Shown here: in pieces, positions 1-5,057 of the stretch
Numbering within the stretch: the first letter of the stretch is position 1
How the letters are laid out: each line of letters starts with the position of its first letter
Source: an uncultured Collinsella sp.
GTDB taxonomy: Bacteria > Actinomycetota > Coriobacteriia > Coriobacteriales > Coriobacteriaceae
Length of the DNA: 5,057 nt
NCBI GenBank assembly: GCA_902478705.1
Contig: CABSMB010000120.1
Span: 1 to 5,057, forward strand
Direction: 5' to 3'
Made by a program: the position numbers and the translations under genes
Notes under the pieces: generated by a model
The model's input: the letters and a program-made list of their open reading frames with translations, nothing else
Database searches by the model: none
Told to the model about the DNA's origin: nothing

Positions 1-717
1 GGCCATCTCGCACGCGTGCCCGATCAGGCCAAAGCCCGTGACATCGGTGCAGCCGTGAAGCTCAAGTCCCTCGGCCAGACGAATCGGCGCCTCGTTGAGG
101 GTGCGCATCGAGTCGAACATCGGGCTGGCGTCATCCTGTTCGATGAGCTCGCCCTTAATGGCCGTAGTGATGATGCCCGAGCCGATCGCCTTGGTCAGCA
201 GCAGAGCATCGCCCACGCGCGCGCCGCTGTTGGCGAGCATGCGGTCGAGCGCGACAAACCCGCTCACGGACAGGCCGTACTTGGGCTCGTCGTCGTTGAT
301 GGTGTGGCCGCCCGCGATGGAGCAACCCGCCTCGACGCACTTGTCGGCGCCACCCGCCAAAATCTGCCCGGCAACCTCAACGCCCAGGCAATTGGGAATG
401 CACAGCAGGTTCATGGCATGGCTCGGCCGTCCACCCATGGCGTAGATGTCCGACAGCGAGTTGGCCGCGGCGATCTGGCCAAACAGAAACGGGTCGTCGA
501 CCATCGGCGGGAAGAAGTCGATGGACTGCACGAGGCCCAAGTTATCGCCAACGCGAAAGACGCTCGCATCGTCGGAGGTATCGAACCCCACGAGCAGGTT
601 GTCGTTATGCACATTAGGTAAGTCGCCCAGGACCTGGGCGAGGGCTCCGGGAGCCAGCTTAGCGGCTCAACCGCTCGCGGCCGTCATGGACGTGAGCTTA
701 ATCTGATCGTCAGCCAT
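1..717 (-). CDS. selD: Selenide, water dikinase (selenophosphate synthetase), selenocysteine-containing, 3' end outside window
   Basis: SelD makes selenophosphate from selenide and ATP in the cytoplasm, the selenium donor for selenocysteine and selenouridine. I translated 717 down to 1 by hand: 239 codons, all open except one in-frame TGA at codon 17. With that TGA read as Sec, the N-terminus has SGUAAKL, placing Sec17 and Lys20 exactly at E. coli Cys17 and Lys20. Other SelD marks follow in order: a metal/ATP-binding DDA at 49-51, NSLSDIYAMGG from Asn86 with Asp90, GGHT at 136-139, and CTDVTGFGLIGHACEMA near the edge with Asp225. About 100 C-terminal residues of a typical ~345-residue SelD lie beyond the window. 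The ATG at 717-715 has an ideal AGGAGG at 728-723, five bases upstream. It sits 69 bases after the activator gene, so co-transcription is likely. The identification is near certain; Sec decoding is strongly supported but not proven from DNA. Confidence 0.96.
623..655 (-). promoter_or_regulatory. Candidate bacterial SECIS: two hairpins just downstream of the selD UGA
   Basis: On the selD mRNA the UGA is followed by two perfect hairpins. The first (655-643) pairs GGCUC with GAGCC around a 3-base loop. The second (641-623) pairs eight bases (UCGCCCAG with CUGGGCGA) and carries GGUC at its tip (634-631). GGUC is the apical motif that SelB contacts in the E. coli fdhF SECIS. Here it begins 33 bases after the UGA against about 19 in fdhF. 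That is longer, but as I recall within the range found in other bacteria. Which hairpin SelB uses is inference; the pairing is read directly. Confidence 0.72.
667..669 (-). other. In-frame UGA selenocysteine codon (Sec17 of SelD)
   Basis: The TGA at 669-667 is the only stop-type triplet in 239 codons of selD. It falls exactly at the catalytic Cys/Sec position, 16 codons after the start and three before the conserved Lys20. Many bacteria are known to have Sec here instead of Cys. A nonsense mutation or sequencing error landing on this one codon by chance is unlikely. Decoding needs SelA, SelB and tRNA-Sec elsewhere in the genome. Confidence 0.9.
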
Positions 718-786
718 CGATACCTCCTCTCAAACACAAACAATGCTTCCCAGTATACGCATGAACGCGCTTCCACGGCCGATACA

Positions 787-1551
787 TCACCCTAGTGCCT
801 GGGCGCGAATACCCGCACCGATTGCACCGGCAAAGCGGGCCTGGGGCGACGTAGTCACTGGTGACCCCAGCAGCGCGGCCAACCGCTCCACAACGTAGGC
901 GTTCTCGCACAGGCCTCCCGTCAGGTAGTACGGAGCACCCGCCGCCTGCCCAGCCATGGTCGCCACGCGCGAGACCACGCTGTCGATCACGCCACGCGCA
1001 ATGTTCTCGCGCGGCTCACCGCGACCGATGAGGCTGATGACCTCGCTTTCGGCAAACACGGTGCACATGCTGGATATCTTGGTGGGCTCGCCGGAACGCG
1101 CAAGGTCGGCCATCTGCTGCTGGGTAATGCCCAGGCGGTCGGCCATGATCTCCAGAAAGCGCCCCGTGCCGGCAGCGCACTTGTCGTTCATGGCGAACTT
1201 TGCCACGCGGCCGCCTTTAAGCTGGATGACCTTGGTGTCCTGGCCGCCCACATCGATCACGGTGCCATGGTCGCCAAACAGACGCACGGCACCGGTACCG
1301 TGGCAGGTAATCTCGGTCACGACCTTGTGCGCATAGGGCACCGCAACACGGCCGTAACCAGTCGCGACCACGCGAACATCGTCGCCCGTCACGTCATAGC
1401 CGGCCGCTGCCAGTGCCTCGCGCAGCCGCTCGGCAGCATCGACCGAGGAGAAACCGGTCGGCTGCACGCACGTCCACGCCACCGAACCCTCCCCGTCGAC
1501 CACGGCAGCCTTAGCCGCCGTAGACCCGATATCGATCCCGATCCCTATCAT
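787..1551 (-). CDS. 2-hydroxyacyl-CoA dehydratase/double-cubane reductase activator ATPase (HgdC/YjiL-like)
   Basis: This is a full-length 254-residue activator of the BadF/BadG/HgdC (ASKHA-fold) family. Such proteins are homodimers with one [4Fe-4S] cluster at the subunit interface. ATP hydrolysis drives a low-potential electron onto the partner reductase or dehydratase. Visible motifs in order: phosphate-1 loop GIDIGSTAAK (5-14), ATGYGR (63-68), EITCHGTGA (80-88), phosphate-2 loop DVGGQDTK (100-107), NDKCAAGTGRFLE with Cys125, SSMCTVFAESEV with Cys163, and the adenosine-site LTGGLCEN (210-217). Cys125 and Cys163 match the two cluster ligands of HgdC in spacing and context. Length matches E. 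coli YjiL (about 255), which is also a neighbour of a YjiM-type protein. The ATG at 1551-1549 follows a modest GGGAGAG Shine-Dalgarno. It lies 104 bases after the second reductase gene and 69 bases before selD, so it probably serves one or both reductases. No residue looks missing. Confidence 0.93.
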   Translation of the reverse strand: MIGIGIDIGSTAAKAAVVDGEGSVAWTCVQPTGFSSVDAAERLREALAAAGYDVTGDDVRVVATGYGRVAVPYAHKVVTEITCHGTGAVRLFGDHGTVIDVGGQDTKVIQLKGGRVAKFAMNDKCAAGTGRFLEIMADRLGITQQQMADLARSGEPTKISSMCTVFAESEVISLIGRGEPRENIARGVIDSVVSRVATMAGQAAGAPYYLTGGLCENAYVVERLAALLGSPVTTSPQARFAGAIGAGIRAQALG

Positions 1552-1583
1552 GGCTCTCTCCCAATCTAAACATCAAAGCTAGC

Positions 1584-1599
1584 GGCGCGTTCAGGCGCC
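1584..1599 (-). other. Small GC hairpin in the leader of the activator gene
   Basis: Five bases, GGCGC, pair perfectly with GCGCC around a 6-base loop, about 33 bases before the activator start. There is no T-tract, so it is not a terminator. It may affect mRNA processing or stability, or be chance in GC-rich DNA. Confidence 0.25.
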
Positions 1600-1616
1600 T
1601 TGGCATCCTCCCTCAC

Positions 1617-1647
1617 ATGTAACAAAGGGACAGTCCCTTTGTCACAT
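1617..1647. repeat. 31-base REP-like palindrome between reductase and activator genes
   Basis: The arms ATGT.ACAAAGGGAC and GTCCCTTTGT.ACAT are inverted around a single central base at 1632, with one mismatch in 15 pairs (1621/1643). It starts 8 bases past the stop of the upstream reductase gene. The core resembles short palindromic repeats that I recall as dispersed in intergenic DNA of Coriobacteriia and Firmicutes, but only this one copy is in the window. In RNA it would form a 15-pair hairpin with no U-tract. It could stabilise the upstream mRNA end or attenuate expression of activator and selD. The symmetry is read directly; the repeat family is from memory. Confidence 0.7.
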
Positions 1648-1655
1648 ACCGTCAC

Positions 1656-2819
1656 CTACAGGGTTTCGATGAAGGCGGCGATGCGGGTCTCGATCTGGCC
1701 CATGTCGCCGTTGCTGTAGTCGGTCTCGATCTTCATGTACGGAATGCCCGCACCCTCGACGACCTCCTGCATGCGTGCACTCTCAACGTTAAAGGTATGG
1801 CACGCCTGGAGCACGCTCTCCACTACGCCATCGACGTGGTACTTCTCGCACATGGCCAGCGTGTTTTCCATACGACCGTCGTTGGGCGTCATGACCGAAC
1901 AGTTAATGTCCAGGTAGCGGTCGGCGATAGCGCGCAGAATGTCGGGAGCGTCCGGGTCGATCATCATGACCGCCGTCCGTTCACCCGAGCAATCGTCCAT
2001 GCACACGACCACGCCGCCGTTGGACTCGATGGTGCGACCGATCTTGTTGATCACGCCGCCCACCGGGCAACCGGTGATCAGGATGCGCTTGGCATCCGCC
2101 GCAACCGGGCGCTCGCCCGCGTCGTAGGCCTCGCGCAGCTTGACGACCTTCTGCTCCAGCTGCTGCGTATAAGCCTCGATATCAAAGCTGAACGTACCGG
2201 CAAACATAGTGCTCATCAGGTCGACGCCACTCATGGCCGCCGGCTGGTTGGCCTGCAGCGCAAACATCTCGAGCTGGGCAGCACGCAGGCGATTGCGACG
2301 ACGGACGGCGGCGCGCAGGTCGTCATCAGTAATCGTAATACCGTAGAAGTTCTCGAGCTCCTCCTTGAGCAGACGGCACTCCTCGTACCAGCCCTCGCGC
2401 TCGTAGGCGCGATCGCGACCCTGCGGAAGATGCAGAATGTGCGTGCGCTTGAGCTCGTTGAGCAGCTCGTACATCTTCTTCTTGCCGTCGCAGGTGGTCT
2501 CGCCGATGATCATGTCGCTAAAGTACGTAAACGGGCACTTTTGCGAGTATGCAAAGCCGTACGTCGACTTGATGAGCGGGCAGAGATTTGCCGGCAGCAC
2601 CTTCTCGGCCTCGGGAATCACCTCATCGGACGTGCCGCACAGAGCCACGCTCGAGGCGCCCGCGGCATCGATAATCTCGAGCGGCGTATAGCTGCACAAA
2701 AAGCCGACCAGGCGATTGCCCGCCTGCTTGTAATCCTTGACGCGAATAAACGCCGCCTTGCGTTGCTCGTTGAACTCCTCAAACGTGCGCGGCAACGGCT
2801 GCTCAATATTTTCCGACAT
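1656..2819 (-). CDS. Double-cubane-cluster-type anaerobic reductase / 2-hydroxyacyl-CoA dehydratase D-family protein (YjiM-like), short paralogue
   Basis: A 387-residue member of the HGD-D (benzoyl-CoA reductase/2-hydroxyglutaryl-CoA dehydratase) family. Landmarks are FLCSYTP (Cys42), LCG (Cys61), NLCPLIK (Cys80), KCPF (Cys95), [12 protein letters not shown] (Cys110), TGCPVGG (Cys251), CMDDCSG (Cys273, Cys277), [10 protein letters not shown] (Cys307) and LQACHTFN (Cys340). The CPLIK and TCDGKKK motifs and the many cysteines resemble E. coli YjiM and the double-cubane [8Fe-9S] reductases, rather than the catalytic subunits of true hydroxyacyl-CoA dehydratases. That group is known for ATP-dependent reduction of small molecules, with the physiological substrate unsettled. 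I chose the ATG at 2819-2817 because AAGGAG lies six bases upstream and homology begins there. An in-frame ATG at 2903 would add 28 residues of no evident homology. It shares eight aligned cysteines with the upstream paralogue. The family is very likely; the double-cubane assignment is likely. Confidence 0.9.
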   Translation of the reverse strand: MSENIEQPLPRTFEEFNEQRKAAFIRVKDYKQAGNRLVGFLCSYTPLEIIDAAGASSVALCGTSDEVIPEAEKVLPANLCPLIKSTYGFAYSQKCPFTYFSDMIIGETTCDGKKKMYELLNELKRTHILHLPQGRDRAYEREGWYEECRLLKEELENFYGITITDDDLRAAVRRRNRLRAAQLEMFALQANQPAAMSGVDLMSTMFAGTFSFDIEAYTQQLEQKVVKLREAYDAGERPVAADAKRILITGCPVGGVINKIGRTIESNGGVVVCMDDCSGERTAVMMIDPDAPDILRAIADRYLDINCSVMTPNDGRMENTLAMCEKYHVDGVVESVLQACHTFNVESARMQEVVEGAGIPYMKIETDYSNGDMGQIETRIAAFIETL

Positions 2820-2972
2820 ATAACTCCTTAACAAACCTTTTAGCCAACCAAGGAAACGGCTTTCCCAGGTGCCCGAGGTTGCCGTGAAAGATGAGCGCCG
2901 CATACTTTGGTAGCAAGCGACGGTTTGAACGGCAAGATCGGGTGCTTGGGGAAGCCGCCGGAACGTATCGCC

Positions 2973-4256
2973 CTAAATGGTTTCCAAGAAAGCCTCAATC
3001 CTGGTTTGCAGTTGGCCTGCGTCTTCGCCGGCGTAGTCGGTCGTGATGTGCATAAACGGAATGCCTGCCTCCTCGGCGGCCTTCTCCACGGCAAACGACT
3101 CCATCTCGTAGAGCGTGCAGAACTGCAAGGCCACGTCGACGATACCGTCGGCATGCAGGTCCTTGGCCATCTGGACAATGTCCTTCATACGCTGGTCGTT
3201 GGGCGTAAAGACAGCACAGTTGATCTTAAAGTAGCGCTCGGCGATGGCGTCGAGCATCTCGTCGACTGTCTCGCCGGACTCGTCGACCAGGTCCTTGTAG
3301 TAGCGCGAGCCCGTGCAGGACTCCTCGCCCACCACGACGCCGCCGGCCTTCTCGATGAGATTGAACAGCTTCCAGTTGGGCACGGCCATGGGCGTACCGG
3401 TGAACAGGATGCGCTTGGTCCCCTTGGGTGCCACACCCTCGCCGGCCTCGACACGCTGCTCGCACTCGGCAGCCATATCGTTGATGGCTCCGGTCAGACG
3501 CGGCGTGTCGTCCATAAAGGCGGCCTGAACGGTCAGCAGGCTGTCGAGACCGCTGATGGGCGCCGGGTCGGCAGCGCGCGTGGCAGCGAGGCGCTGCAGG
3601 GCACGGCGCTTCTCATTGACGGCGTGGATGGCGGCCTTCAGACGCTCAGGCGTAATCTTGACGCCGCACTCGTCCTCAATCTTGGCGGCGAGCTTCTTGA
3701 CCTCGGCCTTCCAGGTCACGAGCGTCGACTCGTCGTGTACGTTGGGAATATCCATGACGTACATGTTCTTTTGCGTGGCAAAGAACTCATAAGCCTTCTT
3801 CTTGCCATCGCAGGTGTTCTCGCCCACCACCAGGTCACTCGACTCAATGTAGGGGCAAACCTCGCCCAACTTAAAGCCGGCAAAGCTCTTGATAAGCGGG
3901 CAGGTATTGCGCGGCAGGTGCTCCTCGACCTTATCGGTTGCCCAATCGGCACCCGAGCACAGACCCACGGGGATACCGTCGCAGGCGAGCACAATTTCCT
4001 CGGGCACGTAGACGCAGAACGAACCGACGATCTTGGTGGCCTCGCCGGCCTCCTTCTTGTCGAGCATCTCCTTAATACGGCCGCTGTGGATGTTGGTGGC
4101 CACAAAGTCCAGATAGGACGTGGACTTGGGGCGATTGTTCTGCGTCAGGAACATATCGCCGTACATCTGGCCCACGGCGCCCAGCAGCATATCGTGGTCG
4201 GCAAGATTCATGCCGAGGCTCTCCCACATCGGATGGAAATCAAATTCTTCAGCCAT
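2973..4256 (-). CDS. Double-cubane-cluster-type anaerobic reductase / 2-hydroxyacyl-CoA dehydratase D-family protein, long paralogue
   Basis: This 427-residue HGD-D-family protein is the first large gene of the cluster. From residue about 75 it lines up with the downstream paralogue. Shared motifs are SFCVYVP (Cys81), LCSG (Cys100), NTCPLIK (Cys119), VCPY (Cys134), ENTCDGKKKAYE (Cys149), ISGLDSL (234-240), TGTPMAVPNWK (286-296), ESCTGS (Cys314), INCAVFTPND (Cys347), LQFCTLYE (Cys380) and a nearly identical ending. It has about 39 extra N-terminal residues (FHPMWESLGMNLADHD region) and lacks the paralogue's Cys251 and Cys273. The expected role is ATP-dependent, low-potential reduction with an [8Fe-9S] or [4Fe-4S] cluster, using the 1551-787 activator. 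The substrate cannot be told from sequence. The ATG at 4256-4254 is preceded by GAGGGG seven bases upstream, and the leader with the likely promoter is just upstream. A 153-base gap separates it from the next gene. Confidence 0.9.
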   Translation of the reverse strand: MAEEFDFHPMWESLGMNLADHDMLLGAVGQMYGDMFLTQNNRPKSTSYLDFVATNIHSGRIKEMLDKKEAGEATKIVGSFCVYVPEEIVLACDGIPVGLCSGADWATDKVEEHLPRNTCPLIKSFAGFKLGEVCPYIESSDLVVGENTCDGKKKAYEFFATQKNMYVMDIPNVHDESTLVTWKAEVKKLAAKIEDECGVKITPERLKAAIHAVNEKRRALQRLAATRAADPAPISGLDSLLTVQAAFMDDTPRLTGAINDMAAECEQRVEAGEGVAPKGTKRILFTGTPMAVPNWKLFNLIEKAGGVVVGEESCTGSRYYKDLVDESGETVDEMLDAIAERYFKINCAVFTPNDQRMKDIVQMAKDLHADGIVDVALQFCTLYEMESFAVEKAAEEAGIPFMHITTDYAGEDAGQLQTRIEAFLETI

Positions 4257-4394
4257 GACGGTTCCCCTCTCGAACCAAAAATGAATAGCTACGGTATTGC
4301 TGCACGGTGGGTGGCGAAAACCCAGCCGCGCTTAAACCCGGAATTTTGGGGAACCCGCTTTGCAGCTGATTATTTAGTTGTGCGTCGTCTCTCC

Positions 4395-4430
4395 CGGAGC
4401 CGTGAACATACCTGCTCATATGCGGCTCCG
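4395..4430 (-). promoter_or_regulatory. Long stem-loop in the leader of the reductase operon
   Basis: On the minus strand CGGAGCCG (4430-4423) pairs perfectly with CGGCTCCG (4402-4395). Inside it TGAGCA pairs with TGTTCA (one G-U) around a GGTA loop, leaving a 4-base bulge on the 5' side. An alternative small hairpin (GGCTCGGAGCC, 4434-4424) would compete for the same bases. There is no U-tract after it, so it is not a simple terminator. It overlaps the end of the small leader ORF, so ribosome position could decide which fold forms. Confidence 0.55.
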
Positions 4431-4484
4431 AGCCATATATAGGGCGCGCGCGGCAACGCGGCGAATGTATGTCGTCTGCGGCAT
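4416..4484 (-). CDS. Possible 22-residue leader peptide ORF
   Basis: ATG at 4484-4482 is preceded by AAAGGAGGG, eight bases from AGGAGG to the ATG. This is the best Shine-Dalgarno in the leader and better than that of the reductase gene. It encodes 22 residues, beginning MPQTTYIRRVAARALYMARS, then TGA at 4418-4416. Five residues are arginine; there is no run of one amino acid to mark a classical attenuator. The stop falls inside the 4395-4430 hairpin, so its translation could disturb that fold. It may be a regulatory uORF, a genuine small basic protein, or chance. No homologue comes to mind. Confidence 0.4.
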   Translation of the reverse strand: MPQTTYIRRVAARALYMARSRI

Positions 4485-4503
4485 GTGCGCACCCTCCTTT
4501 ACA

Positions 4504-4517
4504 AGTTGAGGTCAACT
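4504..4517. promoter_or_regulatory. Operator-like dyad AGTTGA-GG-TCAACT overlapping the -10 box
   Basis: A perfect 6+2+6 inverted repeat covers the end of the proposed -10 box and the expected transcription start. This is a typical repressor position. Its GTTGA/TCAAC half-site recurs at 4521-4525 and 4548-4552, suggesting one regulator family binds several sites. The regulator is unknown. Confidence 0.45.
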
Positions 4518-4543
4518 ATATCAACGGTCATCGACTATGCGAA
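4515..4543 (-). promoter_or_regulatory. Candidate sigma-70 promoter of the reductase-activator-selD cluster
   Basis: On the minus strand TTCGCA (4543-4538, 4 of 6 to TTGACA) is followed after 17 bases by TATAGT (4520-4515, 5 of 6 to TATAAT). Spacing is ideal. Transcription would start near 4508, giving a leader of about 250 bases before the first reductase ATG and including the small ORF. The AT-rich block upstream and two overlapping dyads support this location. Confidence 0.5.
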
Positions 4544-4552
4544 CACCGTTGA
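4521..4552. promoter_or_regulatory. Operator-like inverted repeat TCAACGGT-N16-ACCGTTGA around the -35 box
   Basis: Eight bases are perfectly inverted with a 16-base spacer. The centres of the two arms are 24 bases apart, a little over two helical turns, so they could lie on nearly the same face. The pair encloses the proposed -35 box (4538-4543). Each arm contains the TCAAC/GTTGA element also present in the dyad at 4504-4517. A transcription factor site is inferred from symmetry and position only. Confidence 0.45.
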
Positions 4553-4593
4553 CATTCGTACGACAGCGTCGTGTGCCGTCGTTTAATAAATAA

Positions 4594-4609
4594 TTATCTT
4601 GATTGATAA
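4594..4609. promoter_or_regulatory. Weak dyad TTATC-N6-GATAA in the AT-rich block
   Basis: A perfect 5-6-5 inverted repeat about 50 bases upstream of the proposed -35 box. The 5-6-5 geometry is that of CRP/FNR-family sites, but the bases do not match the CRP or FNR consensus. It could be chance in AT-rich DNA. Confidence 0.2.
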
Positions 4610-4639
4610 GAGTTTGTCATCCCTCAATCGGCAAACGGC

Positions 4640-4675
4640 AAAAACAAAGCCGCCGAGGCTTATATCCCCGACGGC
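4640..4675 (-). terminator. Rho-independent terminator after the ABC transporter gene
   Basis: On the minus strand GCCGTCGGGG (4675-4666) pairs with CCTCGGCGGC (4658-4649) over ten positions including two G-U pairs, with a 7-base loop. TTTGTTTTT follows immediately (4648-4640). It begins 11 bases after the stop codon at 4687. It should separate the ABC transporter transcript from the reductase operon. Confidence 0.9.
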
Positions 4676-4686
4676 ATTACCCGGCT

Positions 4687-5057
4687 CTATCGACAAACCA
4701 AATGAATCCTGCTCGCATCAAAATGCATGCGCAGCGTCTCGCCTGCTTGCGGTAGCTCGTCGGCAGGCACGCCCACTTTGTTGACCTTCCACTGCAGACG
4801 CGTGGGCGCATCGACGCGCGGCGCGTCCAGCAGCACCAGGCGCTCAAAGCGTGAATCACTCACGCGGGCCACGTGCAAATCATAGCTGTTGCGACCCCGC
4901 TCCGCGCGATTGTCAACATGGAAGTAGCTTGCGCGAATACCGAGGTACGCCACGTTATCGGGAACCTCGCGGCCCACGTTGAAGGTCATGCCCCAGTCCA
5001 AGGCTTCAACTTCTTCGTCGCCGATCTTGCGCGCCCGGCTTGTGTTCTTGCACCCCG
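4687..5057 (-). CDS. ABC transporter ATP-binding protein, C-terminal part, probably molybdate/tungstate type (5' end outside window)
   Basis: The frame is open from the window edge to TAG at 4689-4687, giving 122 residues. The proper start and the Walker A, signature and Walker B motifs lie outside. The visible part starts GCKNTSRARKIGDEEVEALD and continues with YLGIRASYFHVDN, DLHVARVSDSRFERLVLL and, at the end, LRMHFDASRIHLV. This pattern matches the linker and TOBE-like C-terminal domain of ModC-type ATPases, where GCKN..RA and LG(I/V)RA recur. That domain binds or senses the oxyanion and regulates transport. The assignment comes from remembered family patterns, so sulfate or another anion is possible. 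A TTG at 5001 could be mistaken for a start but is internal. Its own terminator follows, so it probably ends a separate operon. Confidence 0.72.
   Translation of the reverse strand, partial: GCKNTSRARKIGDEEVEALDWGMTFNVGREVPDNVAYLGIRASYFHVDNRAERGRNSYDLHVARVSDSRFERLVLLDAPRVDAPTRLQWKVNKVGVPADELPQAGETLRMHFDASRIHLVCR

Larger units (their letters stand above)
4257..4639. other. 383-base upstream/leader region without a large gene
   Basis: Between the ABC gene's terminator and the first reductase gene I see no long ORF with convincing codon use on either strand. The half nearer the reductase gene (4257-4500) would be its 5' leader and contains the small ORF and the hairpin. The half nearer the ABC gene (4501-4639) contains the promoter, two dyads and an AT-rich stretch (about 4581-4616) placed like an upstream promoter element. 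A leader this long suggests post-transcriptional control. I do not recognise a known riboswitch class. Confidence 0.6.

Noticed and set aside
16..621. A 201-codon open frame on the plus strand over selD
   Set aside because: Antisense of selD. The minus strand gives an unmistakable SelD once the UGA is read as Sec.
752..757. TATACT -10-like box in the activator-selD gap, suggesting a separate selD promoter
   Set aside because: No acceptable -35 lies 16-18 bases upstream and the TG is one base out of place for an extended -10. Readthrough from the activator gene is simpler.
787..789. The TGA ending the activator gene as a second possible Sec codon
   Set aside because: The protein is already full length for HgdC/YjiL proteins and ends after the conserved C-terminal GAIGAG region, with no family cysteine expected beyond it.
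1797..2831. A 344-codon open frame on the plus strand opposite the short reductase
   Set aside because: Same antisense effect; low-complexity leucine/histidine/alanine-rich product without motifs.
2820..2903. A 28-residue N-terminal extension of the short reductase from an ATG at 2903
   Set aside because: The ATG at 2819 has AAGGAG six bases upstream and starts where family homology starts. The extension has no evident homology and no comparable ribosome site.
4249..4419. A 56-codon minus-strand ORF whose ATG overlaps the stop of the leader ORF (ATGA) and whose stop overlaps the reductase start
   Set aside because: The chained overlaps look like translational coupling, but codon use (AGG, AGA, CTA, AAT) differs from neighbouring genes, there is no Shine-Dalgarno of its own and the product has no recognisable motif. 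Worth revisiting only if conserved in relatives.
4416..4430. The TGA of the leader ORF beside a hairpin as a selenocysteine signal
   Set aside because: The UGA lies inside the stem, not 16 or more bases before the loop, and the peptide matches no known selenoprotein.
2907..4442. A 511-codon open frame on the plus strand opposite the long reductase
   Set aside because: It is the mirror of a GC-biased real gene. The minus-strand product has all family motifs, while the plus-strand product resembles nothing and has no good ribosome site.
4549..4554. TTGACA on the plus strand as a -35 box for a rightward promoter
   Set aside because: No -10 box at suitable spacing and no plus-strand gene follows.

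Overview
The window is GC-rich (roughly 60% by eye). Every gene I can support lies on the minus strand, so transcription runs from high to low coordinates. It looks like a strict anaerobe. It carries oxygen-labile Fe-S enzymes of the 2-hydroxyacyl-CoA dehydratase/benzoyl-CoA reductase superfamily, their ATP-driven activator, and a selenocysteine-containing selenophosphate synthetase. The GC content, protein style and an 'AAAGGGACxGTCCCTTT' palindromic repeat made me think of gut Coriobacteriia (Collinsella/Olsenella-like). A clostridial host is possible; this is inference, not something the sequence proves.

Layout in transcriptional order. (1) 5057-4687: C-terminal end of an ABC transporter ATPase, probably molybdate type, followed by a strong intrinsic terminator (4675-4640). 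(2) 4639-4257: a 383-base gap with no large gene. It holds an AT-rich stretch, a plausible promoter (-35 at 4543-4538, -10 at 4520-4515) overlapped by two inverted repeats, a possible 22-codon leader ORF with a very good Shine-Dalgarno (4484-4416), and a long hairpin (4430-4395). (3) 4256-2973 and 2819-1656: two paralogous proteins of the YjiM/double-cubane-cluster anaerobic reductase type. (4) A 104-base gap with a 31-base REP-like palindrome. (5) 1551-787: the HgdC/YjiL-type ATPase activator. (6) 717 to the window edge: selD, with an in-frame UGA exactly at catalytic position 17 and a SECIS-like hairpin just after it. A conventional ORF call breaks this gene and misses it.

Likely working: the activator hydrolyses ATP to push an electron at very low potential onto the Fe-S cluster of one or both reductase paralogues. 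SelD makes selenophosphate from selenide and ATP, and as a selenoprotein it needs selenophosphate for its own synthesis. The same orientation and modest gaps (153, 104 and 69 bases) suggest one transcriptional unit. The most interesting idea is a functional link between the ATP-driven double-cubane reductases and selenium handling. That link rests on gene order alone.
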